From Brachionus manjavacas (Eukaryota; Rotifera; Eurotatoria; Ploima; Brachionidae): 64,000 nt of DNA. This document shows, one piece after another, positions 47,240 to 57,840 of this stretch (its first letter is position 1; each line of letters starts with the position of its first letter). The notes below the pieces were generated by a model. It saw only the letters and a program-made list of their open reading frames with translations, did not search any database and was not told the origin of the DNA. The DNA lies in NCBI GenBank assembly GCA_019054805.1, contig JAHQIY010000014.1:62001-126000 (forward strand), in the 5' to 3' direction. Made by a program: the position numbers and the translations under genes.

Positions 47240-47774
47240 CATCAATCGCATTGAAAGCTTATGGAATGCATGTAAAATAAAATTTAAAGAAATGCATGGT
47301 TGTAAAAGATTATTTATTCAAATCATATATTGATGAGTATATGTGGCGTTTTAATAATAAATTAAATAATGATCGAGTCGCAAGTTATGAGTTGATTATT
47401 AGAGAAATAAAAATTTTACAAGCCGGGCACTTGGTTAGTCACATTTAAAAAATTTTGAAAAAATTTGATATATTTATCATTTTTTTATTTATTAGTATGA
47501 TTTCGAGGAATTAATAGCTAGTGAAGCCGTTGGTATTAGTAATGATGAATCAGATGATGGTTTATCTAAGGCTGAGATGAATATTAGTTTTGCTCAATCT
47601 ACTGATGAAGACACTGATGTGCTTGGGTCATTAGGGAATGATGATAATGATCTGAGAGATTTTGAAGATGAAGATCAAATTCAACAGCAAGATTACGAAA
47701 ATGAAGAAAAAGATGATAAAGCAGAGAAGATCCTCGTACTGGTACAGACTCAAGCACCAAAAAAAATACTATGA
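47240..47774 (+). pseudogene. Merlin/ISXO2-like transposase C-terminus with acidic tail
   Basis: 47241-47330 encodes CINRIESLWNACKIKFK, and after a one-base shift near 47325 the frame continues SYIDEYMWRFNNKL. The words N-x-I-E-x-x-W and Y-L/I-D-E-Y/F-x-W-R-F/Y-N are the signature of the DDE domain end (catalytic Glu) of IS1595/ISXO2-type transposases, called Merlin in animals. A short intron (donor 47430, acceptor near 47494) leads to a very acidic region (47495-47774, DEDTDVLGSLGNDDNDLRD) that closes at a stop. The first two catalytic Asp residues are not present, so this is a truncated copy. Confidence 0.65.
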
Positions 47775-47836
47775 AGACAAATGATTATTTAGATGATACC
47801 CAAGAATTGAAAGATGAAAATGAAGATTTTGGTAAT

Positions 47837-48021
47837 GGTCACCTAATTTTTTTTTGTTCACTTTGATGTTTACATAATAAATATTTTGTTCGCTAAATTT
47901 AGTTGAATAAATTTTTTATATTATCTAGTTCACCTATTTTTGTTCACGAAATAGGTGACCAGCGTTGTTCACCTAACTCCAATGAATTAACTGTTCACCC
48001 ATTACGTGAACAATTGTTCAC
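47837..48021. repeat. Cluster of GTTCAC/GTGAAC words
   Basis: Within 185 bases there are eight GTTCAC- or GGTCAC-type words in both orientations (near 47837, 47857, 47928, 47942, 47952, 47967, 47992, 48006 and 48016), several as GTTCACCTA. It lies just after the transposase remnant and could be a transposon sub-terminal region. Similar TTCACCTATTTT words occur near 54066 and 54414. Confidence 0.55.
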
Positions 48022-49587
48022 ACAAGACATAAGACCCGGTAATTTTTCTAATTTAAGCTAATAAATTAGTTAAGTTAACTTATTTGAATACCTTTAAGTC
48101 AAATAAGGCCATAATTTCTTAATAGAATCCAAATTTTATTTGCTAAATAAAATAAAGCTACGATTTGTTTTTGCATATTAAAATGTTATTAAAAATTACG
48201 CGAGGAAGTGTTTTCGGTAAAATGCATTTATATGTTACGAAAAAAAAAACTTTAAACCTGAAATTTTCACATTACTCGGCATTAGCAAATTAATCAAAAA
48301 CTTTTTTAATTGAACCAATTTTATTTTTTAAGTTAATTACATATTTTAGTATATTTTAAAGATTTATTTAAAAAAATTTTGAAGCAAATTTGAAGAAGAC
48401 TATATTTCCCTTTAGATTTCATTTTATTTTTTCAATAATGTGTTTCAGTAAATTGAAAACAAAAAAAATCAATGCTTCAATTAGGATTAGAGCGATTTAA
48501 CAATAAAAAAATTGATTTATAAATTTCTTCTTGCTCTCTATTTTATTATTCTAGTATTTTGAATTTAAATTACTTAAGAATTTAATTTTGAATTATTTTG
48601 AATTGAAACGCTTTTATGTTTTTAACTAAACTTACATGGGGATTATTTTAAATTTGAATCGAAGATCTAAAAAAGTTAAGCAAAATTTAAGGTAAAGTAT
48701 TAAGCCGTCATATAAATTATTAATCGTCATATAAAAAAAATTGATGGCCATTTAAAAAATAAAACGGGGCTAGAGCCCTGGTCCCAGGGTTCGGGAATAA
48801 ATCAAAATTAATAATTTAAACTTTTAATAAATTATAACATTTAATTAAAATATCTATATTACGATATGACAATTTAATTAATGATATAACGGGTAAAAAT
48901 GCATCCAAAATTTTTGATAAATGATTAGAAAATACTAATGGAAGTTTCCTAAGGGAATGAAAAAATTATTAAAATTTTTAGTTTCTTTTATTCTTTTAAA
49001 AATATTTTAGGTTTAAATAGATTCTCTTTAAACTTGATTTAAAATAATTTTTTTATGACTCATTTTTTAAAAAAGTTCACTCTAACTTTTTTGTAGCAAC
49101 TAATTTATTTTTGAAAAAGAATAGTTTGTTAATTTTAGTAAAAAAAAAAGTTATTTATAATTAGTAAAAAACGAAAAAAATTTTGTTTTTTCAAACTATA
49201 TTCTGTGAAGTGTTTAATTAGTGCAGCTTTGTTAATTAATAAAAAAAATCAAGTTTTAATTTTTTCCAACATTTTGGTCGATTGCATTTTAAAATTTTAA
49301 TTTCATTGTAAATTTGAGAAAAAAAATTAGGATTAGAAAATTTTTTCGTTTTACTTTGAAACTTGTTCTAAAAAATGACAAAAATCTTTTTTTCTGATAA
49401 AAATCATTTTATCAAATAATTCGAGGTCATAGATGATTTGAAGATGATTAGAAGAATTTCTAAAATCTCAGTGACCAAAGCCCATGTTTAAGCACAAACA
49501 TATAAAAAAAAATTTCTCAGAAACTTTGTTTTTTTTTTATTTGAAAACATTTTAATAAATTAGAAAACAAATATTCAAATCAAAAGG
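48022..49587. other. AT-rich region
   Basis: No gene seen. A short GC-richer patch at 48771-48800 (ACGGGGCTAGAGCCCTGG, then a CCCAGGG palindrome) resembles one at 51727-51770 (ACGGGGTCCGGAGCGG, then CCCTGATTTAGGG) and may be a small dispersed repeat. Confidence 0.45.
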
Positions 49588-49933
49588 ATGTTATTTATGA
49601 TCAAATTTATTTTTATTATTCTTTTTTTGAAAAACTTGTCAGCTTCAAGTGAAAAATTTGGTAAGATGACGAAAAAAGTTTTTAAAATCAATTTTAAAAT
49701 ATTGAATTTAAGAAATTAAATTCTATAAGATCACAAGCAAGACGAACTTTGATTGCTACTCAAAAATTCATAATAACATTAAAGTAAGAAGTGTGGTGGA
49801 ATGTTTACATTATTGCTCGAAAAGAAATGAGTGCAACTATGTGAACTACAAAAACGAGCAATGTGTCCTTTACACAACATTGACATTCAATCAAAATTAT
49901 CTGGATGGTACATTTTGGTATAAAAATATGTAG
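49588..49933 (+). CDS. Small secreted PAN/apple-like protein
   Basis: Exon 1 (49588-49660) starts MLFMIKFIFIILFLKNLSAS, a clear signal peptide, and ends at GT. Exon 2 (49713-49933) begins after AG in the right phase and ends with TAG. Total 97 residues. The mature part has five Cys with the spacing of a PAN/apple fold, including SVVECLHYCSKRNECNYVNY and then EQCVLY, followed by an aromatic C-terminus. Such modules bind proteins or glycans outside the cell. A short, similar C-x3-C...C piece at 50050-50130 may be the remnant of a second module. Confidence 0.6.
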
Positions 49934-50049
49934 CCAGTCTTAACATGTATAAAATCTTGTTAAAAACAAACAAAATTGAGTTATCATTTTCAATTTCTAT
50001 TTTTTTATATCAATTAAGTCACATAAACTAATAAGTTTGATTCTTTTTT

Positions 50050-50133
50050 AAATGGATGAAACTTTAAGCTGTGCAGAATCATGTCGAATAAATATTAAGG
50101 GAATTTTCCAATGCAATGAGTTCAAATGTTGAA
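50050..50133 (+). pseudogene. Possible second PAN-like module remnant
   Basis: An open stretch reading MDETLSCAESCRINIKGIFQ then CNEFKC and a stop. The Cys spacing resembles the module just upstream, but no splice sites fit well. Confidence 0.3.
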
Positions 50134-50674
50134 GGATTTTTTTTTAACACTAAAAAAGTGTTTGGAAAATACACAAGCTGGTTGGAACGAAAGTTGATCG
50201 TTTCTAATAGCTTGATGTTTTTTATTTGTTTTTACTGTCTAATCAATCAAAAAAATAGATATTAGTTTATTTACAATATTGTGACTATTATTAATAAATA
50301 TTTATTTGAATAAAGGTCTAAAAAGGCGATTTATAGATTAAAGAAATATAATTGAATATTAAAAGGAAAAGAAAAGACATAAATGTATTGTTCTAATTTT
50401 TATTGCTTAAAATACTTATGTTGCACCATGTTGAATTTAGAACTGGTTTTTGAATTGTAGAAAAAAAATTTAAATTTTTTATAATTTTACTCTGTTCTGT
50501 TCAACTGAATTCCACAAAATCGAAAAAATCACCAAGTTAAAACAGAAAAATGTTCATCCATTTAAATGATTAAGCTTAACCTTTAGCATAATTTATGATA
50601 CAAAATAATCGATGATTTACTCAATTTTGGCTTAAATTTTTAAAACATCTTTGTCAATTTATTTCAAATTTTAG

Positions 50675-51135
50675 ATACATATCCTGGTCTTACAATAGGA
50701 TATCCATTTAATAGATTATGTAAAATTGGCTTTAGACTGGTTTATGATGAATATTATTCACATATAACTTTGACAATAGAACTTCAAAATATAAGAAGCC
50801 AATGCAATAGTAGTTCAATCCTTTGTGCCGCAGGTGGATTAGTAAATACAGATATTTTGACATTGATATCATGTGCTAATTGTCATTCAGTATTAACAAT
50901 AACACCTTCTAATAGTCCCGTACATTTAGGATCATCTCACTGGTACATGACTCCAAATCAAAGTTTTGGTTTTGCTCCAAACTCAACTATCAGTTTAAGC
51001 CCGGCAGACAGCTACGATTCAGAAAGCCTTTTTCGTTTATCGTGGCATCTAGATCTAAATAGTGGATGGCGACTTGGAAATTTGCTCTCGTTAAACAATA
51101 ACATAAATTACAAAAAATATATTTTGATTAGATAA
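50675..51135 (+). CDS. Orphan extracellular-type exon, 3' end of a gene
   Basis: After an AG acceptor at 50673-50674 a frame of about 153 residues stays open to a TAA. It holds a Cys-rich middle (C-x6-C, C-x2-C) and GFAPNSTISLSPADSYD, then FRLSWHLDLNSGWRLG near the end, giving the look of a beta-rich domain. No known family recognised. It needs one base from an upstream exon: the signal-peptide exon at 49588-49660 ends in exactly that phase, so the two could be spliced to give a secreted protein alternative to the PAN form. Confidence 0.5.
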
Positions 51136-52177
51136 ATTCATTAGTATTTTTTTAAAATCATAAACATAAAACACATAAAAATTTATTAGTAATTTGGTCT
51201 TTTTTATTCAATTTTTTTTTTGAATTTTTTTTTTAGATATTTTTATATTTTCATAATGGTAAAGTAAAAATTGCAGCTAAATTTGAGTTGGGAACATATC
51301 AATATGATTTCTTAATTAAAACAAACATTGTTTGCACGACTTGTATTATGATTGGGAATTGTATTTTTGGAATTGCGTATGCTAATGATAAATGATTTGT
51401 ACCACTGAGTGAATTTTGCACAAAGATTGCAAATAAAATGCAGAATAAAGATCTAAATTTAAGACTTGAATTCAAGATCTAATTTAAAAGATTCAAGTTC
51501 TCACTGATGACAACAGAAAGCAAAGTATTCAAAGTATAAATGTTTTAATTAACAAAAAAAGATACTTTTAAAAAGATTGATCTGATCCCAATTCAAGATC
51601 TACTTCAACTTTCTACTATCATTAATAATAAATTTTCAGCATTTTAAAATTACCTAACCTAACCCTTTTGTGTACATTACCTTTACGACGTTTTGAACTA
51701 TGTCGTTTTTTTATAATCAAGTTACATAAAAAACGGGGTCCGGAGCGGATCCCTGATTTAGGGAATCAGGTTAATTAAAAAAAGAGAGAAATTCTCTTGA
51801 CCAAAATCTAATTTGATTATTTACATTATTACACAATAATTTAACATTATGTCAAAAAAAATTTGATTCCTAATTTCTTCCAAATCCTTTTTAAAATGCC
51901 ATAAGAGTTCCAAATATTTCATTAGACAAAGGATATTGTCAAAACATAAGAGATAAAACTTTTTTTAGAAAAAATGAATTTAATTTTTTTAAGAATCTTA
52001 TCAATATTTCTAATCAAAATGCTTTAAAAAGAAATAAAAATATTTTGCCAAAAATTACCCAAAAATTCTATTCTAGTTAAAAGACTATCCCAATTTTTGT
52101 CAGAATTAAAAGGATTGTTGTTTTTTATTAATAAATTAGGATTTAAAAAAAAAAGAACTTGAATTTAAGTTTTGAAA
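51136..52177. other. Intergenic
   Basis: 51241-51420 has short open pieces without family signal. At 51727-51770 lies a GC-richer palindromic patch (GATCCCTGATTTAGGGAATC). Nothing else identified. Confidence 0.4.
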
Positions 52178-52726
52178 ATGTCTTTGGTTTTGAAATTACG
52201 AATTCCTAAAAATTTGGAAGATGACATAAAATCAATGGAACAGTATTTTGAATGTGATCAATTTAATGAAAACAATTTAATAACTGAATTGATCACAAAT
52301 TTTGTGCCATCTAATGAACTTTACAGTTATGTAGATAACTTACACAAATCATTTGAAAATGATGATATTCGCCAAAAGTTAGAATTAATCAAGCAGGGCG
52401 AACAAGACACATCAAATCTTGTGTGTTTTAACCGGTCATGGATAGAAAACTATAATTTTTATTTTCTTAATGTGAAAAAAGTAAATTCACAAAGCAACGA
52501 GACAAATTACAAAGTGGTATTTTTCTATTATGATCAAACTTTAAAACCAACATTGTTCAGCTCATGCAAAAGCTACTTTAATCTATTATCTAGTCCCAAA
52601 TTCACCTACAATCAATTAAAGTGCTATTTTTTCTTTAAATTTGCAGAATATGCCAAAAAATTTTGTCCTAGTGTTAATTTTGTTTTCAGTGAAGAAATTA
52701 AACATTTAGATTTACAAATAAATTAA
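52178..52726 (+). CDS. Orphan intronless protein, 182 residues
   Basis: A continuous frame from ATG at 52178 to TAA. The product is acidic at the N-terminus (KNLEDDIKSMEQYFECDQF) and rich in aromatic residues in the second half (YNFYFLNVKK, KCYFFFKFAEYAKKF). No signal peptide, membrane segment or known motif seen. It converges with the gene at 52764-53288, with only about 37 bases between the two stops. The length of a frame without stops in such AT-rich DNA supports it being real. Confidence 0.6.
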   Translation: MSLVLKLRIPKNLEDDIKSMEQYFECDQFNENNLITELITNFVPSNELYSYVDNLHKSFENDDIRQKLELIKQGEQDTSNLVCFNRSWIENYNFYFLNVKKVNSQSNETNYKVVFFYYDQTLKPTLFSSCKSYFNLLSSPKFTYNQLKCYFFFKFAEYAKKFCPSVNFVFSEEIKHLDLQIN

Positions 52727-52763
52727 TTAAATAAATAAATACAAAAAAAAACATTTTTTTCTT

Positions 52764-53288
52764 TTAATCATCTTTATTAAATGAATTGTATAATAAAAAA
52801 GTTAAAAGTTGTTCAGTATTATTTTCAAAAATGTTCAATAATTGCCCAAGGATCAAATCATCTTTAGTATTAAACAAAGAACGTTTTAATTTTGAATAGC
52901 GATTTAATTTTATGTCTCGTCTAAAGCCGTAAATAGAAATATTAAATTTGTTGGTAGATCGAATTGATTTTATTGAATAAATGCTGAATGAGTCTTTTTT
53001 TTCATCAACTATTTCGAATTGATAAAATTGTTCGTTTTTTGTTACTTGGATAGAGGCAACTTTTTCCTTGTAGTCAACAGATAAGTCTTTAAAAAGTCCA
53101 TTAAGCAAAAAATCTATGTAACTATTAATACTGATATAGTCAACATCTACTTCAACACGATCTATTTTTATCTTGGATCCTTCTAAACCATAGCGATTTA
53201 AAATATCTTTGGCCTTTTGGACTCGGTCCTCGCCAGCTAAATTAGTTTTGTTGTCAATTAGAGTCTGTGTCGTAATGAGCTGCGACAT
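52764..53288 (-). CDS. Orphan intronless protein, 174 residues
   Basis: A continuous frame from ATG at 53288. The N-terminus is polar (MSQLITTQTLIDNKTNLAGE), followed by an amphipathic helix (AKDILNRYGLEGSKIKIDRV) and alternating charged and aromatic strands. There is no known domain. The C-terminus (EQLLTFLLYNSFNKDD) is hydrophobic then acidic. Convergent with the preceding gene; the two may share a transcription-termination zone. Confidence 0.6.
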   Translation of the reverse strand: MSQLITTQTLIDNKTNLAGEDRVQKAKDILNRYGLEGSKIKIDRVEVDVDYISINSYIDFLLNGLFKDLSVDYKEKVASIQVTKNEQFYQFEIVDEKKDSFSIYSIKSIRSTNKFNISIYGFRRDIKLNRYSKLKRSLFNTKDDLILGQLLNIFENNTEQLLTFLLYNSFNKDD

Positions 53289-53725
53289 TGTTTAAATTAA
53301 ATTGTTTCGTTTTAAATCAAAAATATTTTTATTCAAAAATTTCATAAAAAAAATTTAATTTTAGTTAACTATTTTTAGATCAGAATGGGATTGAGCATTT
53401 TCAATTAAAAATCTAGTAAATTTTAATATGCAGCAATATTTACCCAAAAAAATTAAAATGCTTTGCTATGTTTTGCAATTCCTGCATTTAACATTGGTTT
53501 ATTTATTGACGATTAAAAGTATTTTACAAAGAATATTTAAAATAAAAAACAGTGAAGTTTGCCGTAAATTCTTCAAAAATTACTAGATCCGTTTATACAT
53601 TTAGAAAATAAAATGATTTTTTGATTATGGTTTACACTTTGCTTTTCATATTTGGTCCAAATTTTTAGAATTTAAATTATTAATTTGATTTTAAAAGCTA
53701 AATAATTACAATTTTATTCAATTAC
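53289..53725. other. Intergenic
   Basis: AT-rich; no supported feature. Confidence 0.4.
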
Positions 53726-55700
53726 AGTGGTTTTCCGAATTAGTAATTTACGATAATTTACGTAAAAAATAGTAAATTTACCGAATTTTACGTAATATAT
53801 TGTAAATTTACGTAAATTTTGGTAAAATGTAATCAATTGAATGGCAAAAAATAGTAAAAAATGGTAAAAAATGATTAATTAAAATTTTAAATTAATTTGA
53901 AAAAAAAATTTTTTTTACATTTTTTACGTTAAAAAAATATTTTAAGTTAATATTGCAAACATTTTCATATTTGAAATTAAATTCTTTGGTGAAATCTTGT
54001 TCTCAGGTTTTATGACTTATTAGTTGACCTAATCTAAATTGTTCACCTATTTTGTAATTTCTTCATCTATTTAGAAAAAGACTAATGTAATGACATAAAA
54101 TAATATGGAAAAAATAATTATATAAAAAAATTTAAAGTTTTGCGGAGGAGGTAAATTTTGCGAAATAGATGAATCTTTGTCCGCCAAAGTCAAACACTTT
54201 AAATTTCTTTAATTTTTATTATTATTGTTGAAAGGCAAAGATTTTAGTAGAGAGCGTATTTGGATACAAAAAAAAACGAAAAATTAGATTTTTGTACAAA
54301 AAAAACCTAAAAAAATATTAACTAATTTTTACATAAGTTTCGAAAATTAAGTATTCTATTAAACAGCTTTATTCAATTTGTTCACATAATCTAAAAATTA
54401 ATCGTCTATTTTGGTTCACCTTAATTCTATTTTGACAAAAAATTGGATGAATCATATTGATTATTTTTTTATAGAAATTGGATTATTTTTTTATTGTTTA
54501 ACTTTATTTTTAGTTTTTTCATAAATTTTTATTCTGATGGAGCTTTGGCTCATTAAAAAATAGATAAATGAATTGTTAAAAAGTTAAAAGAGAATTTTCA
54601 ATATTTTTTTCAAATTTCTAAGCAAAAATTTAACTCATTCTATTTCACCAAAAAAATTTAATTTCAAATATGAAAATGTTTGCAATATTAACTTAAAATT
54701 GTTTTTTTTTTTGAAACTAAAAAAAATATTTGAAAAATCGCCTTTTTTCAATTTTATTTCAACATTGGATATATTTTACAATTCAAACACAAAAAATTAA
54801 ACCGAATATTAATTAAAGTAATAGAAAATCAAGGAGGTTGGTCAAACAATTAAAAAGCATTAAAACTAATTAAGATATTTTTTTAACGTAAAAAATGTAA
54901 AAAAAATTTTTTTTTCAAATTAATTTAAAATTTTAATTAATCATTTTTTACCATTTTTTACTATTTTTTACCATTAAATTGATTACATTTTACTAAAATT
55001 TACGTAAATTATGGTAGATTTTTTTTTTCATAATTTTGAATATTAATATTGAAGGATAACAAAAATTCATTTTTTTTTAAAAAGTGCCAAATTATTTCAA
55101 TTTTTTGGACATTTTTTTTAAATTTACGTTTTTTTTACTTTTGTAAATTTACGTAAATTTACAATATATTACGTAAAATCCGGTAATTATAACAATAATA
55201 ATAATAAAAATAATAATAATAAAAAGCTACAGAAGACTAACTGCAGAGAAATGCTATATCTATCTTTGCTATGGTAGCTGTCTGATTTTAAAATATGTCT
55301 TAAAAAGATTATGTTAATAGAAAAAAATTAATTATTTTTGTTTCAAAAAGATATCCAATTTGTTTTTGAATTCATTTTTAGATTTTGAATTTACAACCTT
55401 TATCGGTAACCCGTTCCACGCATTCACCACTCTATTTGTTAGAAAGTTCTCTCTCACTTTGATCCTTGACATTTGCTTGGTCAATTTTTTGTGATGTCCT
55501 CGGATTCCACCAGCTGGACCATTACTTGTTAGTGAATGGCTTTTAATGTACGGATTCTCCCATTTGACTGCGCTAAAATTCAATATTTTAAATATTTCAA
55601 TTAAGATTCCACGATCTCGTCTTTTCTTGAGTGTCTTCAACCCTTAAATAACTATTTTTTAAGGTAAATTACCGTAAATTACTAAATCCGGAACACTACT
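53726..55700. mobile_element. Long inverted-repeat element (about 2 kb) with interrupted right arm
   Basis: The left end CAGTGGTTTTCCGAATTAGT and the right end ACTAAATCCGGAACACTACTG (55679-55700) are near-complements. The arms then continue for about 230 bases: the left arm (53726-53960) contains many TTTACGTAAATTT and TGGTAAAAAATG words, and the right arm (54660-55190) contains their complements. The right arm is interrupted by about 120 bases at 55017-55135 and by a LINE 3' fragment at 55190-55661. The interior (53960-54660) shows no transposase. This looks like a large non-autonomous TIR element. Confidence 0.7.
55190..55661 (-). mobile_element. 5'-truncated non-LTR retrotransposon tail (RT C-terminus)
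   Basis: A minus-strand frame at 55640-55332 reads LKKRRDRGILIEIFKILN, then a RGHHKKL segment and RENFLTNRVVNAWNGLP, ending in a Lys-rich stop. This is the conserved C-terminal tail of Jockey/CR1-like ORF2 proteins. Downstream lie about 100 bases of 3' UTR and an AAT/TTA microsatellite (55192-55224), the usual 3' end of such elements. GGTAA occurs at both edges (55184-55188 and 55661-55665), a possible target-site duplication inside the inverted-repeat element. Confidence 0.75.
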
Positions 55701-56779
55701 GTATATGATGTAAATTCGAGATAAATTTATTAGTTAAATTATGAAAGTTTCTTAATAAAAATATAAAACAAAAATAAAAAAAAGTACGATAAATGAAAAA
55801 AAGTTAAAATTTTGAAGAAAATTAAAAAATATAAATATTTAAAACCGAGTAACTGGTTAAACATGTTTAAATATTTTAAGGTTCAGGAAAAAGGAAGAAA
55901 TTATTAGAAAATAATTAAACAATGTAATCCGAAGCTCGATATATTTTGATTGGAAGTCGAGATTTTAATCGTTCACCAGTCTGAAAACAAATGGAAAAGA
56001 ATAATAATCAACTAAGTTTAGGCTAAGACTAAACGTTGTTGATATGTGTTCTCCAAAGAACCTTCCTTTTTGCCTGATTTTAGATCCGTTTTATTTGAGT
56101 TCAACGTTGCAATTAAACTCAATTTTTTTTGTTCTAAAAAAATCTGTTTGACAGTTGATTTTTTCCCAAATTTAAATAAAAACGATTTTAAAATCATGAT
56201 AAAATTCATGATAACCTTCAAAATAATATCCTTAACAAAAAATCGAAGAAAATATTTTTGAGGGATCTACTAAAATAATCGACGCTAAAAACAATCAACT
56301 TTAAAATTGTTTGCTTTTAAAATTAAAATATTTTTATTTTTATTAGATGAAATTAAGTGTATTGTGCCCATTAAATATATAAAAAATAAAAATAAATAAT
56401 AAACTTGAGTTAGACTTTTCTTATAATTTTTCATGCAGTTTGTTACTTTCTTTGAAATTGGATAAATTTGGAAATGATTGAATTCTTAATTAAATTTCGT
56501 TAAGTCCAAATTGCTATTTGTTTTTTCATGTTTGATAATTCGAACCTCCTTTTGCTCATTCTATCTTTAATATTCTGACTTATTTTGGCAGCCTGCTGCT
56601 CGTTCTACCTTTCAAGCTTGGTGACTCAGAATTTTAGTTGTTGAATTAAATAGAACTCTCGCTCTACGATACGCTATTTTGATCCTATGAAATGTTAATG
56701 AAGCTGGTAATTTGCAAACTGTCAATGAACTTAGAAGCCAAAGTTTCTACAGATTCCATTCGCTCAATGTCGAATTAGC
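55701..56779. other. Mostly non-coding, with one possible exon
   Basis: A short minus-strand exon-like piece at 55980-55915 follows a good AG acceptor and reads TGERLKSRLPIKIYRASDYI before a stop. A basic frame of about 67 residues lies upstream at 56221-56018. Together they could be the end of an unknown gene, but phase and family could not be confirmed. Confidence 0.3.
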
Positions 56780-56789
56780 TAATCAAAAG

Positions 56790-57060
56790 TCAATAATCTT
56801 GATAAGAAAGCACGAGAGAAAGACTCAATTGCAAAACAAAAGATGAAGGACTATGCAGATAAGGGTAACAAACTTTCTAATTTAAATTTAGGTGCGTTAT
56901 TGAAGAATTGGCGTGGACTTCCTTGCCACACAAAAAAACGCTAGACGATACTTTATGTTCAATTAAAGAACAATTGTCGGGAGCCGGGCTTAATATTCGA
57001 CTGGCTCAGAACAAGCTAAGAACTTCAAGTCTGGATGGTCTAAAACTTAAAATAAAGGGT
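56790..57060 (+). pseudogene. Broken coding remnant
   Basis: Open pieces read KKAREKDSIAKQKMKDYAD, then KNWRGLPCHTKK, and after a shift in a seven-A run TLDDTLCSIKEQL and LNIRLAQNKLRTSSLDGLK. They lie in two frames and end at a GT. They may belong to a decayed transposon or virus-like gene preceding the frame at 57110, although the phases do not join. No family recognised. Confidence 0.35.
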
Positions 57061-57109
57061 AATTTTCTTAAATTAATTTTCATTTAATAATTTCTTTTTA
57101 AGTTTCTTC

Positions 57110-57538
57110 ATGTCTAACAATCCCGACGATGTAATCAGCAATGAAACGCTGACAAAGAAAATTAACAGCAAGATGGAATTCAAACATCGTTTTTACACCT
57201 ATAACTTCGACTCGTTGGAATATGCAAATGTTTTTGATAAACCGAAGGCAAAGTGGGATGACAAACTTATCCCATTGGCCGGTAAATGCATAGCCACAGC
57301 AGTAGCGTGGCGAAAATTTAATGGCTATTTAGAGGACATTGAATGCATCGGTGAGTTCAATTTTGCCGATGCTGATAGAGAAATGGTGGTCCGAATTAAA
57401 AAAGAATGGACCGAACAAGATTCCATTGAAGAAGACCAAGAATTAAGAGCAATCCACAGGAAAATGCGTGGAGAAAACTTGGTTGATGAACCAGACTACC
57501 CTGGTAGTGAAGATGATGAAGAAATCATTTGGATTTAA
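57110..57538 (+). CDS. Orphan acidic protein, 142 residues
   Basis: An ATG-initiated frame after a good splice acceptor (57098-57105 region) and ending in TAA. It begins MSNNPDDVISNETLTKKINS, has a basic/aromatic middle (FKHRFYTYNFDSLEYANVF) and an acidic end (EPDYPGSEDDEEIIWI). Another open acidic piece follows after the stop. It converges with the capsid-like gene on the opposite strand, an ambisense layout also known from some ssDNA viruses. No known domain. Confidence 0.45.
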   Translation: MSNNPDDVISNETLTKKINSKMEFKHRFYTYNFDSLEYANVFDKPKAKWDDKLIPLAGKCIATAVAWRKFNGYLEDIECIGEFNFADADREMVVRIKKEWTEQDSIEEDQELRAIHRKMRGENLVDEPDYPGSEDDEEIIWI

Positions 57539-57840
57539 GCTCCAAAAGAAACTCCAGAACCAAGTCCAGAAGAGGACGAAAAATTATGAAATTTTATTTT
57601 AATATTTTTATTATTTCAATAAATATTAAATGAACTTAAATCTTTTCTTCAAAAAATTATTTTTTATTAAGTTATTTACAAATAAATTAACTATATACAA
57701 TTAAATATAAAACGATTAAAATTTAAATAAAATCATATCCGATTGATTGTAAGCATTCGTAAATAGTCTTCCCGATTGTTAAGGGTCTATGATGAAATTT
57801 TTTGTTCTTCTTTGTCTTTAGTCGTACCCCACTCGGCTGT

